NCBI RefSeq assembly: GCF_000208745.1
Contig: NC_030858.1
Coordinates: 35,128,061 to 35,192,060, forward strand
Source: Theobroma cacao
Taxonomy: Eukaryota; Streptophyta; Magnoliopsida; Malvales; Malvaceae
DNA length: 64,000 bases
Reading direction: 5' to 3'
Part shown: positions 46,733 to 58,444 of the stretch, one piece after another
How the letters are laid out: each line of letters starts with the position of its first letter
How positions within the stretch are numbered: the stretch's first letter is position 1
Notes under the pieces: generated by a model
What the model was told of the DNA's origin: nothing
Databases searched by the model: none
The model's input: only the letters and a program-made list of their open reading frames with translations
Translations under genes and position numbers: made by a program

Positions 46733-49437
46733 AAAGTATGGGCCGTTGGATTTAGGAGGATGGGATTGGACGGAGAGGATTGGGTCTTGTCGTCTTTGTG
46801 GTTTAAGAATTTAAGCGGGATTTTGTTTCGTTTCCGTTTTTTAATTTTGTGCCAAATTTTCAATGTTTCGCGGGTAAGAGGGGTGGCTTTGTGTAAAGCG
46901 AACCGTAGAGGGAATGAAAATGTGAGAACCAGTTTTTGGTCTCCACGTGGCGTGTGAAGAAGCGTTTTCTTCCCTTACCAAAGAAAATTACGTTTCTTTC
47001 TCGTTTTTCAGCTTTTTCCATATACATATTTTGACCTTTAAAAGGTGATCTAATTAATTTTGTCTCATTTAGTTGTTTATTTTACTTTAATTATTATTCT
47101 CACCAAATTTAAAAAAAAATTTATTAATGACAATTTTTTATAATCATTATCTTAATAAGTGCATATAAACACTTTTCAATATATTTTCCCCTCTTATTAT
47201 AAACATAATATTAATAGTTGAATTTTTACCAAAAGATTGATTCCATTAATAAATTTATGTTTAACTGGATGTAAGTGATTTTGGATTTTAAATTTACTGA
47301 GAAACTCCTTGTTGGCACTAATCTTGAATAGATAATAATTTTTATGAGAATCGATACATCTTATTTTGGTTAAGAAATTGAATAATTAATTCATTTATTT
47401 TGAATTTTTGAAAAAAAAATCAATATTTAGTATTCTTTGACGATAATAAACATTTATTCATAGTATTTGAGGTAAGTCATATTAATCTTTGCATTTATGA
47501 TTCGAATATATATGTTGCCATATTTTTAAAATGAAATGTTATACCTATTCATATAAAAATTTATGGTTTTTCATATAAAAAATTGTGATTATTGAAAAAA
47601 CACATCAATCGGAAAATTATTTCTCATAGTGCAGTTATTGAATTATTAGTGGTTTTTTATATAAAAAATTATATTTTTTAGTAAAGTGATATTTGAAAAA
47701 ACATCTGTAAATTCAAAAATTATAAAATAATTGAAAAACACCTATACTCAAAAGTTACAACTTTTCATATTATTGTTTAAAGGTTATGTCTTATGTCATA
47801 AATTGTTATTATTTCATAAAGTAATTATTAAAACAATACATTTATCCAAATGTTATGTCTTATAACATGTAAAGATGTGTTTAAGACATAAAAGTATCAT
47901 AGTGAAAAAGTTGTGTCTTTAAAGTTGTATTTTTAAGATTTATTTTGTTCCCATCAGTCATCACTCAATATGTAAAATAGATTTATGCAAATAGTCTTAT
48001 ATACAATAAAACCAACATCTAATTTCATCTTGTATTTATTATAATAGACTGCTAGACACATCTAAGGATTGTAAAATTGTTTGGTTTTAGAGCTTATTTT
48101 CTGTAACAAGTAGATTATAAGAAATTTGTATATTTTGATAAATGGAGTGAACTCAAAATATTTATGTCTTTTTCTAAATTTTATCCAAAACATAACACTT
48201 CTCTTGTTCCTATTTTTTTGTTATTGTCTTGTTTGTTTTATGTCTTGTTGTGTGTCAAAATGATTACCAACAAGTCCTTTTTTATAATTTTATTGAAAGA
48301 TATCCTGATCTTACTTAATTGAATCCAAAAATGTAAAGTATCTAATTACAAATACCCATTAATATGTCTAAAAATTTTAAATTCGATGATGTATTGATAA
48401 TATACCCATATGGCAAAAAATGGCCAACGTATAAAGTTTCCAAAGATGATTTGTGGTCGAAAACCTTAAAAATAATCAAGCATAGTAATTACTCACAACC
48501 CTTAGATGACTCAAAACAAAACAATATTCCAAAAAAAATCTACTACTAATTATTAATGTCCGTGAACTCAAAATGAAGAAAGAAAATCAAATGTGAAGTA
48601 GCTTTTACCAAGACCAACTCGACCCCTCTTTATTAGTAATATTAGACATGAAGCACATTAATTCATCAACATCAAATAATTTACTTGGGAAAAGTCATAT
48701 ATCAATTAAGATTAAAAAAATTATAGTTCTGATCAACGTCTCATTGCAGGTAATAATAGATAACCACAAGTACTTTGGTGCTTGTAATAGCATAGAATAT
48801 AGTCTCTTAAAAGCATTGGCTATTATAATATAACAAAAAGTATCATAAGGTTAAAGGGAAAATATGGAAATTAAATACATATATATAGTGTAAAAAGGTG
48901 ATTTAATTACCTAATTATGTATTATAACGATGGATGTGGTTACCTATGCACATACTCGATAGGGCCACGGGTTTCAATTACTTAAATTTCAAAACTATCA
49001 TAACTATATAAAAAACAAAATATTACTACTATAAATTCTATACAGGGAATTCAATGTTTCAGTTAAAACTCAGAACTGAAATTATGGGGAGGAAAACTAC
49101 AAGAAAATTAAAGAAGGAAAAAGAAACTGTGATATACAGGGTACATATATATAGCTCATGGCAAAATGTATGATGCTTTCGAATTCTTCTTTACAGACGT
49201 TGCTTTTAACATGCTGCCTCAAACATACATATCGAACTCCAATCCTTTGGAGTAAGCCTTGAAACAAAAAGAGAGACAGCAGGCCATACAGATGCGCTCT
49301 CCCTACAGGTTCTTGCTTCATATAGTTCATCCCCTATGAATATATATATAGGCGGCACATGGTTAAAACTTAAAACCCAATTTAATTAGAACATAAGTTA
49401 ATTAATTTCAAACGAGGTATTTTTCACTTGTGAAAGA

Positions 49438-49470
<33 letters not shown>

Positions 49471-49652
49471 ACAAGTTAAAATGCAGTAATCGCAATTATA
49501 CTTTAGCATTTCGATTTGTTTCACTATAAATGGAACAAAAGATATAAATGTTTTAATTTCATAGTTCTCTTTGTTTTGTTATTTCGTCATTTACATTAAA
49601 TAGAAAGAAAAGAATGAATCTAATAGTATTATTTATATGCAAGTGCTTCATC
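46733..49652. other. AT-rich intergenic interval
   Basis: No gene or recognisable transposon terminus. A TA microsatellite lies at 49440-49467. A minus-strand open frame at 49330-49097 lies downstream of the STOP-like gene and looks like 3'UTR or downstream DNA. Confidence 0.4.
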
Positions 49653-50870
49653 TTACCTATCATCTAGTTGCATACTGGTGGCTTGGAGTTCGAGCTTTGC
49701 TGGCTTTGTCAAAGGAGTAACAACTGGACTATGCCCAACGAACAAAGCAACGTGACCCATCAGCTTATCTTTCCTGGAAAATGTGGTACCGCAAGAACAT
49801 TGCCACTTGAGATCACCGCAGTGCTTTTCATGAGTCCGGAGATCCGACAGCACTGAGAATTGCTTGCTGTTGCACCGCTTGCAAACATACATCTTGGGGC
49901 AATGGCTCCTCTTGTAGTGATTCTTCATGCAAATCATGGATTTCAGTGGTTGGAACTTGGCATGTTTCTGGTTCCACCTACAACCTTCCTGCGGACATGA
50001 GAATTTCTTAGGCAAATTCGTCGAACAGTTTGATCCCGTGGCACTTCCCTCATGATGTATCTTCATGGGGTTAGTCAAAGCTGCACTTGTCTTGTATTCA
50101 TCACCATGAGCTCTCATGTGCATTCTCAAATTTGCGTCTCGCTTGAACCCTTTACCACAAACTTGGCAGTAGTGTGTGTACTTAGCTAATAAGTCCGCAG
50201 CATCCACTTCGACTATATCATAATTCTTCATTGAAATCCCTTGTGACCCTTCACTAATTTCGCTTCTTCGAGGCAATTCTTTCCTAATTTCCAGCTTATC
50301 ATCATTGCTAACTTGCAAACTTCGACTGCTGTTGTTGTTGTAGTTACGATTATTGCAGTGATCACTATACCAGGTAATAGTTTCAGTACTAGAATAAAAG
50401 CCTTTTCCTCTTTCTTGAACTATGTTACCAACACAATTATCATGACTAAAGTTTGGTTGTTGAGATATCCCATTATTATCAGGAACCCTAACATGCTGCT
50501 GGTGCACTTGATCAGTTGTGCTATTACTGTTACCTGCTGAAGTGGTTCCAAGAGACATTTGCTGGCAAATGAATATCATCGAAGACGCTGTTACAATGAT
50601 TTCTTGAACCAAAGAACCCATGCTTGCTATGGCTAAAGACGTTGACTCAGGGTTGGTTTGATCTGGAGCGATAAGGATGCTAACAAGAGATTGGACCTGA
50701 TGAACTTTATCTTTCAGGATGGCGAGATTATAGAGGAGAGAGCTCGAATGAGCCTCTGGGCCTGAACCTGCTTCAAGGGAAGATGGAACCATGTCTTCAG
50801 CCACCGAATACATTGGCAAACATTCTGATGCATTGGAGAAACATGAAGTCGCCCCTGAAATCATTTTCAA
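49653..50870 (-). CDS. STOP1/STOP2-like C2H2 zinc-finger transcription factor, 405 aa
   Basis: One open frame with ATG at 50870. Residues 1-225 are Ser/Asn-rich with a helical stretch (LLYNLAILKDKVHQVQSLVSIL), as in STOP proteins. Four zinc fingers fill about 233-383: CQVCGKGFKRDANLRMHMRAH, then CPQEGCRW...HYKRSHC, then CKRCNSKQFSVLSDLRTHEKHC, and CSCGTTFSRKDKLMGH. STOP1 and its paralogue STOP2 control plant tolerance to protons and aluminium in the nucleus. The length is nearer the shorter STOP2 class, but orthology is not proven. The stop codon overlaps a donor-like AG|GTAAGA, so a final intron adding very few residues is possible. Confidence 0.88.
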   Translation of the reverse strand: MKMISGATSCFSNASECLPMYSVAEDMVPSSLEAGSGPEAHSSSLLYNLAILKDKVHQVQSLVSILIAPDQTNPESTSLAIASMGSLVQEIIVTASSMIFICQQMSLGTTSAGNSNSTTDQVHQQHVRVPDNNGISQQPNFSHDNCVGNIVQERGKGFYSSTETITWYSDHCNNRNYNNNSSRSLQVSNDDKLEIRKELPRRSEISEGSQGISMKNYDIVEVDAADLLAKYTHYCQVCGKGFKRDANLRMHMRAHGDEYKTSAALTNPMKIHHEGSATGSNCSTNLPKKFSCPQEGCRWNQKHAKFQPLKSMICMKNHYKRSHCPKMYVCKRCNSKQFSVLSDLRTHEKHCGDLKWQCSCGTTFSRKDKLMGHVALFVGHSPVVTPLTKPAKLELQATSMQLDDR

Positions 50871-52285
50871 ACTCTTTGCTTACGAGCTATCGGCTGCCTC
50901 TATATGTCTCTGATGGTAGTTTTATCTAACTTTGGCTGGATTTGAATGGCACATTTCTAAAAGGCTTGTTTTGTGGGTAAGATTGATTATATACGAAGAG
51001 GTACATACAAGAAAGCTTTTTCGTTCTTGGAGAAGTGTGAAAACAAACATAAAATTTGTTTAAGAAATTAAGACATGGACAATGAGAGAGCTGCTAAGTC
51101 AACTAAAGACCTTCAATTCATCCCCAGATAAGACCTCCCTCACATTTTACGAATCTCGAACTATGACAACACTTAAATAAAGAAAAAGTCCATGAGAAAG
51201 TTGGCGAACATTTTCATATATAGTATTATATTATATTAAACAAAAAGAAACCCAAGAAACCCTATTGCTGTCATGAATTTATTAGCAATATTTTGTTTAC
51301 ATGCATGTAGGACAAATTGGATTGCATCATATCAATCTCTTATCTCTAGTTCTCCAATAAAAAGCAAATTTTTTATTCTTATATGTCAATCTTTCACGCA
51401 TGACTTGAAGTATTCAAATTGTTGAAGGTTATCCAATATGATAAGAATAAACCCTTGCCTCCTTTTTATTAGCCATCACTCATGAGCTCTTTCCTCAGGA
51501 AATTGAAACTCTAGCGAGTGTAAAGGAAGGGAAAGAAATAAACTAATGAAGAAGGGTTCATTTAATCAATCCAGACAATTAAAAAATAAGCAAGCTAAAT
51601 TTCTCGTTTTTGTTGTTTGTTCATGCATGGCATTGAGCAGGAATCTCAGTGAGGTATGTTGAAGTCGCATATATATTAGCCTCCAATTAGCAAATTTGAG
51701 TGGCAGTATTCGCTTGGAATATAAATGTGTATATTAGTAATAATCACACCTTGGATGATCAGCTATCCGGGCAGCTTAATAATATAGATTCTCTACTTCT
51801 TTTCATTAAGCTATAACGTTTGACCATTTCTTTTAGCTATAGCCATAATATAATTAATTGAGTAGGTAGATAGAGAAAAGTACCTTTAAATGAATAATAT
51901 TAGTTAATCATTACATTAATATTGTAAATTATGAAACATAACCTCATGGTACGCTAGAAATAGGTTTGGAAATTAATTGATAATTAATCCATGATATCTA
52001 TATATCTTTACCAAGATTTTAGGAGTAGTTTTTTTTTTTTTTCAATCACTTCTCGACTTATCTCAAGGTTCTCATTTTTTTTTGAAAAGTAATTTCATGT
52101 ATAAGCTAAAAAAATAATGATACATTGAATATAAATTCGAATATGTTGTCATGAGTACTTTTAGCTAGGACTATTTCATTATCCTTGTTATATATTTTAA
52201 CGTTCGGCATCAGCCCTTTACCGCTTGTTGTTAATCTAAACTTTTACTTTAATGGTTTATTTGCCGTTTCTACTTTGTATTGATA
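50871..52285. other. Intergenic region upstream of the STOP-like gene
   Basis: AT-rich DNA with the presumed promoter of the minus-strand STOP-like gene in its first ~500 bp. I see no coding exon, RNA gene or clear repeat boundary. Confidence 0.35.
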
Positions 52286-52289
52286 GCAT

Positions 52290-53385
52290 GTTTAGCCATT
52301 CCCCTTTTATTCCCAAAGAATTTTGGTTCCTTTGTTTGGTTGAAAAATGATCCAAGGAATAGCCATTCCTATGGAATGGCTATTCTTCAAAATCCTTTAA
52401 AACCAAAGAATAGCTAATACCACCCTCTCCCATGGTATTAGCTATTTTATGGTTGAGGAATAAATTCAAAAATTAATAAAGACAAAAATACCCCTTACAA
52501 GTTTGAAAATTTACAACTTTATTGGTATAAAATATTATTTTTCTCTCTCTCCTCTTTCTCTCACTTGATTCCAACTTTTAATAAAATATTAATATAATTA
52601 TAATAAATATATANNNNNNNNNNNNNNNNNNNNNNNNNNNNNNNNNNNNNNNNNNNNNNNNNNNNNNNNNNNNNNNNNNNNNNNNNNNNNNNNNNNNNNN
52701 NNNNNNNNNNNNNNNNNNNNNNNNNNNNNNNNNNNNNNNNNNNNNNNNNNNNNNNNNNNNNNNNNNNNNNNNNNNNNNNNNNNNNNNNNNNNNNNNNNNN
52801 NNNNNNNNNNNNNNNNNNNNNNNNNNNNNNNNNNNNNNNNNNNNNNNNNNNNNNNNNNNNNNNNNNNNNNNNNNNNNNNNNNNNNNNNNNNNNNNNNNNN
52901 NNNNNNNNNNNNNNNNNNNNNNNNNNNNNNNNNNNNNNNNNNNNNNNNNNNNNNNNNNNNNNNNNNNNNNNNNNNNNNNNNNNNNNNNNNAAATATTAAT
53001 ATTAAAATTATCAATTATTAATATTTTAAATAAATTATCAATTATTAATATTTTAAAAATAAAATAAAATTAATCGTAATAATATTTAAATTATTAATTA
53101 TTAATATTTTAATTAAATTCTAGATTATTAATATTTAAAAAAATCTAATAAAAATAAAATATCACATAAATAATAAAATGTGTTTTTATTTTTTTGTTTT
53201 CTTATTTCAAAATGATTGTTACCAATCAAACACTACAATAAATCATAATAATTATTCTTGTCATATTCCTTTTGTCATACCAAACTAAGTAATAACTATT
53301 CTATTCTATTCTCACCTCATTCTATTCCCACATAATAACTATTTTATTCCATTCCTGTCTATTCTGCCAACCAAACGTACCATTA
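52290..53385. mobile_element. Probable MITE-like element with strong hairpins, interrupted by a gap
   Basis: The left end GCATGTTTAGCCATTCC and the right end read inward (GGTACGTTTGGTTGGCAG) form a loose inverted repeat. Two perfect hairpins lie near the left: GAATAGCCATTCC/GGAATGGCTATTC (52357-52385, 3-nt loop) and TAGCTAATACCA/TGGTATTAGCTA (52411-52444). The right half is full of TATTCCATTCC-like words. The unsequenced gap hides the middle. Class is uncertain; the TIR style is Tourist-like. Confidence 0.45.
52614..52990. other. Assembly gap (377 N)
   Basis: A run of N within AT-rich repeat DNA. The protein frame that spans it is an artefact. Confidence 0.99.
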
Positions 53386-55179
53386 TTGTTTCACCTGGGA
53401 AACAATTTCCCTTCGTGATTAACAATGTGAACAAATAAACCTGTGTGAAATAATTAAGCATGTTTAATTAGCTGTTGATGGCTTGGCAATGTGAAAAGTA
53501 AATTTTTAATTCTAAGGGCCGGGACTGGTTAGTTCTTTGAACTCATCGGAAATAAATGGGAGGAAAATTAGTGCCAGCAACTTGGTCACGAGGTATGAAC
53601 GTTGAACCTAAATTGTTGCTTGCGGTCAACGATTTATTTTCTTCAAACCTAATTATTTAGGTTTCCTTAATTATAACCAGAGTCAACTTAAAATGTTGGG
53701 TTTTAGCCCATCTTTAAATACTTTCATAATATTAGCAAACCACTTTCACTCCCAAACAAAAAAAAAAAAAGATTAGCAAAGCAATGTAGTCCAAGTCATG
53801 TAGAGATCCAGAGTCAAGACAAGCCTTATCAGTTTGGGGTCATAGATTCTGGTGGAGTTTCTACTGGACAGGGCATGTTTGGAAGTCGATGGAAGATGCA
53901 GGTACCAAATAAAAAAACCAAACGTCAAGCTTTCCGTTTCGGGTAAAGACATATTAAACAAAGTATCAAAGTAGTACAGTTGGCTGAAGGATTTTGGGAA
54001 ACTTTGTGAAAAGGAAGAGGAGGCCATGTCCAGCCAAGTCGATGTTGCTTCGCAATGCATGGATTTTGAGAAGCAAGGTTGTTGGCGGCTGTCTAAATGG
54101 TTTATTCTAGTATATAGTACACTAGTAGTAATAATGAGATTAAGAATGCATTAATCGCAATTTATTTTTTTAAAAATAATATATATGTTAATTAACATCA
54201 TATTTATAACCAAAACCCTGTCAGTTTGATTTGACAAATTATTTTTCTTCTCATGAATTTGTCTGTATTTTCAAATAAGAAAGTATGATTTCAGAGTATC
54301 CTTGTTTTATTATGTTGTTAATTTCAAATTCAATCAAAAGCAATAAATACAATATTATAAGGTTTATTTTTGATGTATTGTTGTTGTATAATACATATAT
54401 ATTATCACTTAATTGTAACATTTCATGAATGTGTAAAGATAAAGTTTAAAAAATCTTTCAAAATAAATATTTTTAACATTATTAATATTTAATTTTTAAA
54501 CTTTCAAACTTTTAAATTTATTTAATGACAAAGTGATAACATTTGATTTCTATAGATTGACCGTGTATAAAATATAAATCTTATATTATATAGATTTCAT
54601 TAATTTTAAAATATTTATGTGACTGTGTTTGTAATTTGGGTTGGGTGTTTTAATAGTTACATTATTTAGGACTTAAATAATGGCACAATTATTATCATCA
54701 AATGATTACTCTAATCTTAATAAATGTTGGCAAATTGGCTAGTTAGATTTGAATTTATATTTATATATATATATATGTCACGTGCTTGATTTCACAAGCA
54801 ATGCTCATGGGCGTTGGATCGTTTATTCTTTCGGGTCATCGGGGCGTTGGATCAAAACTCATGGGCGTTTTCAGAAGCAAAGCTCCATCCAGTCAAGTCC
54901 AGTGTTCCACTTAATGGGTTGTCCAGCGGACCGTTTTCAGCCCGTTTAGGCTTATTAACAGAGACAAGACTCAAGAGTCAAGACAATGCAACAAAATTTT
55001 AATATCCCATTTGAATAAAACGCAAAAATTACTACGTTGGTATAAAACGACGAAACATGAAATGCAAAACGGTGGCTTACAGTGACTGCGAAGAAAATGC
55101 AATAACAGATAAGATTACAAAGTGGGGGAGGGACAAGAGCAGAGACAAAAGACACTGAGCTTTTCTCCAGGGGGTGGCA
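53386..55179. other. Intergenic interval before RPL9
   Basis: An open stretch at 53790-53942 (plus strand, containing DKPYQFGVIDSGGVS and ending FRFG-stop) could be an exon fragment, but I do not recognise it. The rest is AT-rich. The last ~200 bp is the presumed RPL9 promoter and leader. Confidence 0.3.
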
Positions 55180-57231
55180 ATGGCAACAGCTACAGCAGCA
55201 TCTACTCTCTCATGGCTTCACAGCTTTGGAGGAACCCAAAATGAGACAACAAAAGTTACTGACAGAAACCGGGTCTTCGTGGTTTTTGCCCAAAAGAAAG
55301 CTAAAAAGACTCGAAAGGTAAGCAAATTGTTTCGTAACATGAAATTTTGATTATTTTTTTTTATTATTTAGTAAGCTGATTGGGTGTTGGTTAATGTTGG
55401 GTGCAGATAATATTGAAGGAGGATGTGGAATACCTAGGAAAGAAAGGGGAGCTTTTGGATGTGAAAGCTGGGTATTTCAGGAATTATCTTTTGCCTATGG
55501 GAAAGGCCCAGATTATCACTCCTGTTTTGCTTAAGTATTGTCTAACCTTAATCTTTTTTTTTTTTGAATTGTTGTTTCTTTTCTTGATTTTTGAGTAGTA
55601 TTCAACGAAGAGTTGGAATGAAGTAAGATGAATTTGGTTTGGGATTGTAATAAACATACCTTTTGTATAACTGGGAGAAAATGTACCTTACATATGATTT
55701 GGAAAATAATTGATGGTTTTTTTTTTTCCAGGGAAATGAAAATGGAGGAGGAACGAATTGAAGCAGAGAAGCAACGGGTAATTTAGTGGCACTTGTAGTC
55801 ATTACTATCTTCTTCGTATTTAACAATTTTGAAAATTCGATGTTTGGGTCATCTCCTTTCTGCTTTTTTGTTTTGGTCTGTAATCCCACTAGTCCACTAT
55901 ACATTTAATGATTTGAGGCTGAAAGCAAGTTTGCAATGTCAAAATAGGAACTTCCCTGATTGAGGTGACGCTTGTGTTAGTATCTGTTTGTGTGTTTGCT
56001 CTGATGGTATGAAGTAAAATCATACAGGATTTCTTTATGGTGTAGAGTGTGCAGTTTAATCAAACACTAGATTTATTTGTTCCAAGCTGGTATGCAAGGA
56101 ACATAATATACTGATGTTGTTTCCCTATGGTGTTTTTTGACTTATTGACTGTTTTTCTGCTTGCCATTTGTGGTTTTAGTAGAGGAGTTTATTCTAATCA
56201 TGTCTGTGCACTGAATCTTGTTAGATAATCTTGTTTTACTACAGGTAAAAGAAGAGGCACAACAACTTGCTCTAATATTTGAAACTGTTGGAGCTTTCAA
56301 GGTGAAGCGGAAAGGTGGTAAAGGAAAGCAAATTTTCGGAAGGTGAGTAGGATCCAACTCTAGGGTAAGCAGTTAACATTTTAGTTGTTTGCTTATCATA
56401 TTTGCTCTCTGACATTCACCTGTTTTTGTCAGTGTCACTTCTCAAGATCTTGTAGACATTATCAAGGCACAGCTTCAAAGGTACCATCATCAATCTTTGT
56501 GGGTTTTAGATGTAAAAATTTGTTTACTTATTCTACTAACACAAGCTTTGTAACTCTGCAACTTATTCAGTAAATTTGTAACATTAGTTGCACTGAAACA
56601 AATTCAAGCAATTTGCCTAATTGAGTCGTAGCATTCAAATTTATGCATATGCCCCATTACAATTCTTAACACACATCTCTATCTGCTGATACAAGTTACA
56701 GAATACAAATGAAGCTGATAAACTGTTCCATAAAGTTAGTTTAGTTCCATTGATAGATGCAACATCATGAACCATTTTCATTATGTTAAAGAGTTATAGT
56801 CTCCTTTAAGTTTCAGTGTTTCGCCGTTAGTAAAGATGTTAAGAAAGTTGATTTCTACGTGTATTCATGGTTAGATGATCAGCCACCAATTGGATATTAT
56901 TATCCTGTTATTAGAACGGGTATATGAATCTTAGAGAAGAACCCTTTCTAAAAGGAAATCCCTAATCAACCAGATCTTTTGAAACCCTAGTAAATAGTAA
57001 TTAAGAAATGTGAGATAAAAAATTCCCATTCTGATTTGCACTCCTCCTGACAAATTTTCCTCATGTACCAATCTAGTTGCTTAATTCTCAACTCTTTTAT
57101 TGATTTGTAGGGATGTGGACAAACGAATTGTTTCTCTTCCAGAGATCAGGGAAACAGGAGAATATGTCGCAGAGCTGAAGCTCCACCCTGAAGTTACTGC
57201 TCGAGTGAGACTAAATGTTTATGCTAACTAA
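55180..57231 (+). CDS. RPL9: Plastid 50S ribosomal protein L9, 192 aa
   Basis: Exons 55180-55317, 55407-55534, 55732-55777, 56245-56342, 56433-56480 and 57111-57231 give 193 codons with GT-AG junctions. Residues 1-40 are a Ser/Thr/Ala-rich transit peptide. Exon 2 has the bacterial-type L9 N-terminal domain ([20 protein letters not shown], then [13 protein letters not shown]). A charged helix follows ([15 protein letters not shown]), and the C-terminal domain ends [20 protein letters not shown]9 binds 23S rRNA domain V near the L1 stalk and spans out from the large subunit. Exon 3 is only 46 bp. The gene looks intact. The ATG chosen is the first in the exon and follows GGGGTGGCA. Confidence 0.95.
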
Positions 57232-57740
57232 GGACAAGTCCCTTCTGTGCATCTCCTCTCTGGATGGGCAACTTCTTTGCCACTTGCATCAATCTAAGGC
57301 ATGTGAGCATCTGATAATACAATTCTTTGAAATAGTGGGGGTAACTTTTCCTTGCAGCTTGTCAATAAAGGTTCAGGAATTGATCTTAAGAAGAACGTTC
57401 CTTACATTGGTTCTCTTACAAAGTTCTGCTCTTGGTACCTATCCTCTGCCAAGAATGACACCACATGACTTATGATTGGCATATAGTTTAGGCTGAGAAT
57501 TTAAAGAAGATAAAATTTTTGTTCTTAGATGTTCAAAGAGAAGCCGAAATTACCCAAGAAAAAAGATTACATTTGATTAAGTTTCATAAGGTTTTCACTA
57601 AAGGTTTTGTATAATTCCAAATGGAGTGAATGAGTTTCACAATGCTGAATTCTTTATTGTTTGATTGCAGGAGGTAAATGATCAAGGCAAGTTCAAATGG
57701 TGCCCGCTGGAGAGTGACAAATATGTAATTTTTGTGTAGA
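57232..57740 (+). other. 3' region of RPL9 with two unassigned exon-like stretches
   Basis: After the RPL9 stop, two stretches have splice-like borders and open frames: TTGCAG|CTTGTCAATAAAG (about 57359-57436, containing GSGIDLKKNVPYIGSL) and TTGCAG|GAGGTAAATG (about 57671-57739, containing QGKFKWCPLESDKYV, then stop). I do not recognise them. They may be alternative 3' exons, UTR, or chance. Confidence 0.25.
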
Positions 57741-58371
57741 CATGTACTAGCTGTATTTATCATAGCAGAGGAGTTTTATATTTCTTTTTTCCAGGATTTT
57801 TATTATTCTCTTCTAGAATGTATTGATCTGTTGAAAATTATTCATATATTGCTTTATTTCATCTGGAAAACAGCTTCTCTATGTGGTTCTCATGGGTTGC
57901 ACATGCCAAGCTTTCTGTCATTTTTATTGATGCTTTTTGTATGCTTATGCCAATAAATCGGAGCTTGAACCCTTGGGCTTGGCTGAAGTGGTGAGGGTGG
58001 GGTGAAATTTGGGTGTGTGAATACAGAGGGAGCAGTTATGATCAATCCTGCAAAACCATTCACCCCTATTGACAGAAGAGTCATAACTTTATACCTTTGC
58101 TTAAATTTTCTCATGCAAATGGCTCCTAATTTAGAGTTGCAAGCAGGATCGAATAGCCAAACCAAGTATACGACTATTTCATTTAAGTCGATGTCCCTTT
58201 CTTCTATACTAAATAAATGAGACAATGGTAGTCTGAAATTGGGGGTGAAGAGAAGAGTTTCTTTTGTTGCGTAACTAATAAGACAGTAAACATGTGTGAA
58301 CTGGTGTTATTGGACTAGGTCCAACTATCAGAACCAAAATCCTTTATGGCCCAAAAAAGGAAGAAAAGACT

Positions 58372-58444
58372 TGTTGCTGCCCAGGATCGAACTGGGGACC
58401 TTCAGTGTGTAAGACTGACGTGATAACCACTACACCACAGCAAC
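58372..58444 (-). tRNA. trnV-UAC: tRNA-Val (anticodon UAC)
   Basis: The minus strand folds as a full cloverleaf. The acceptor is GTTGCTG/CAGCAAC and the anticodon stem TCAGT/ACTGA with loop CTTACAC (anticodon TAC). The T arm is CCCAG-TTCGATC-CTGGG. Box A (TGGTGTAGTGG) and box B (AGTTCGATCCT) are present. A T-rich Pol III terminator (TCTTTTCTTCCTTTTTT) follows the 3' end. No intron. This is a nuclear-type cytosolic tRNA gene. Confidence 0.93.

Noticed and set aside
52598..53014. 138-aa frame across the gap
   Set aside because: Consists almost wholly of unknown residues translated from N.
53773..54060. 95-aa minus-strand frame and a plus-strand stretch opposite
   Set aside because: Neither is recognised and splice support is lacking; noted only in the interval entry.
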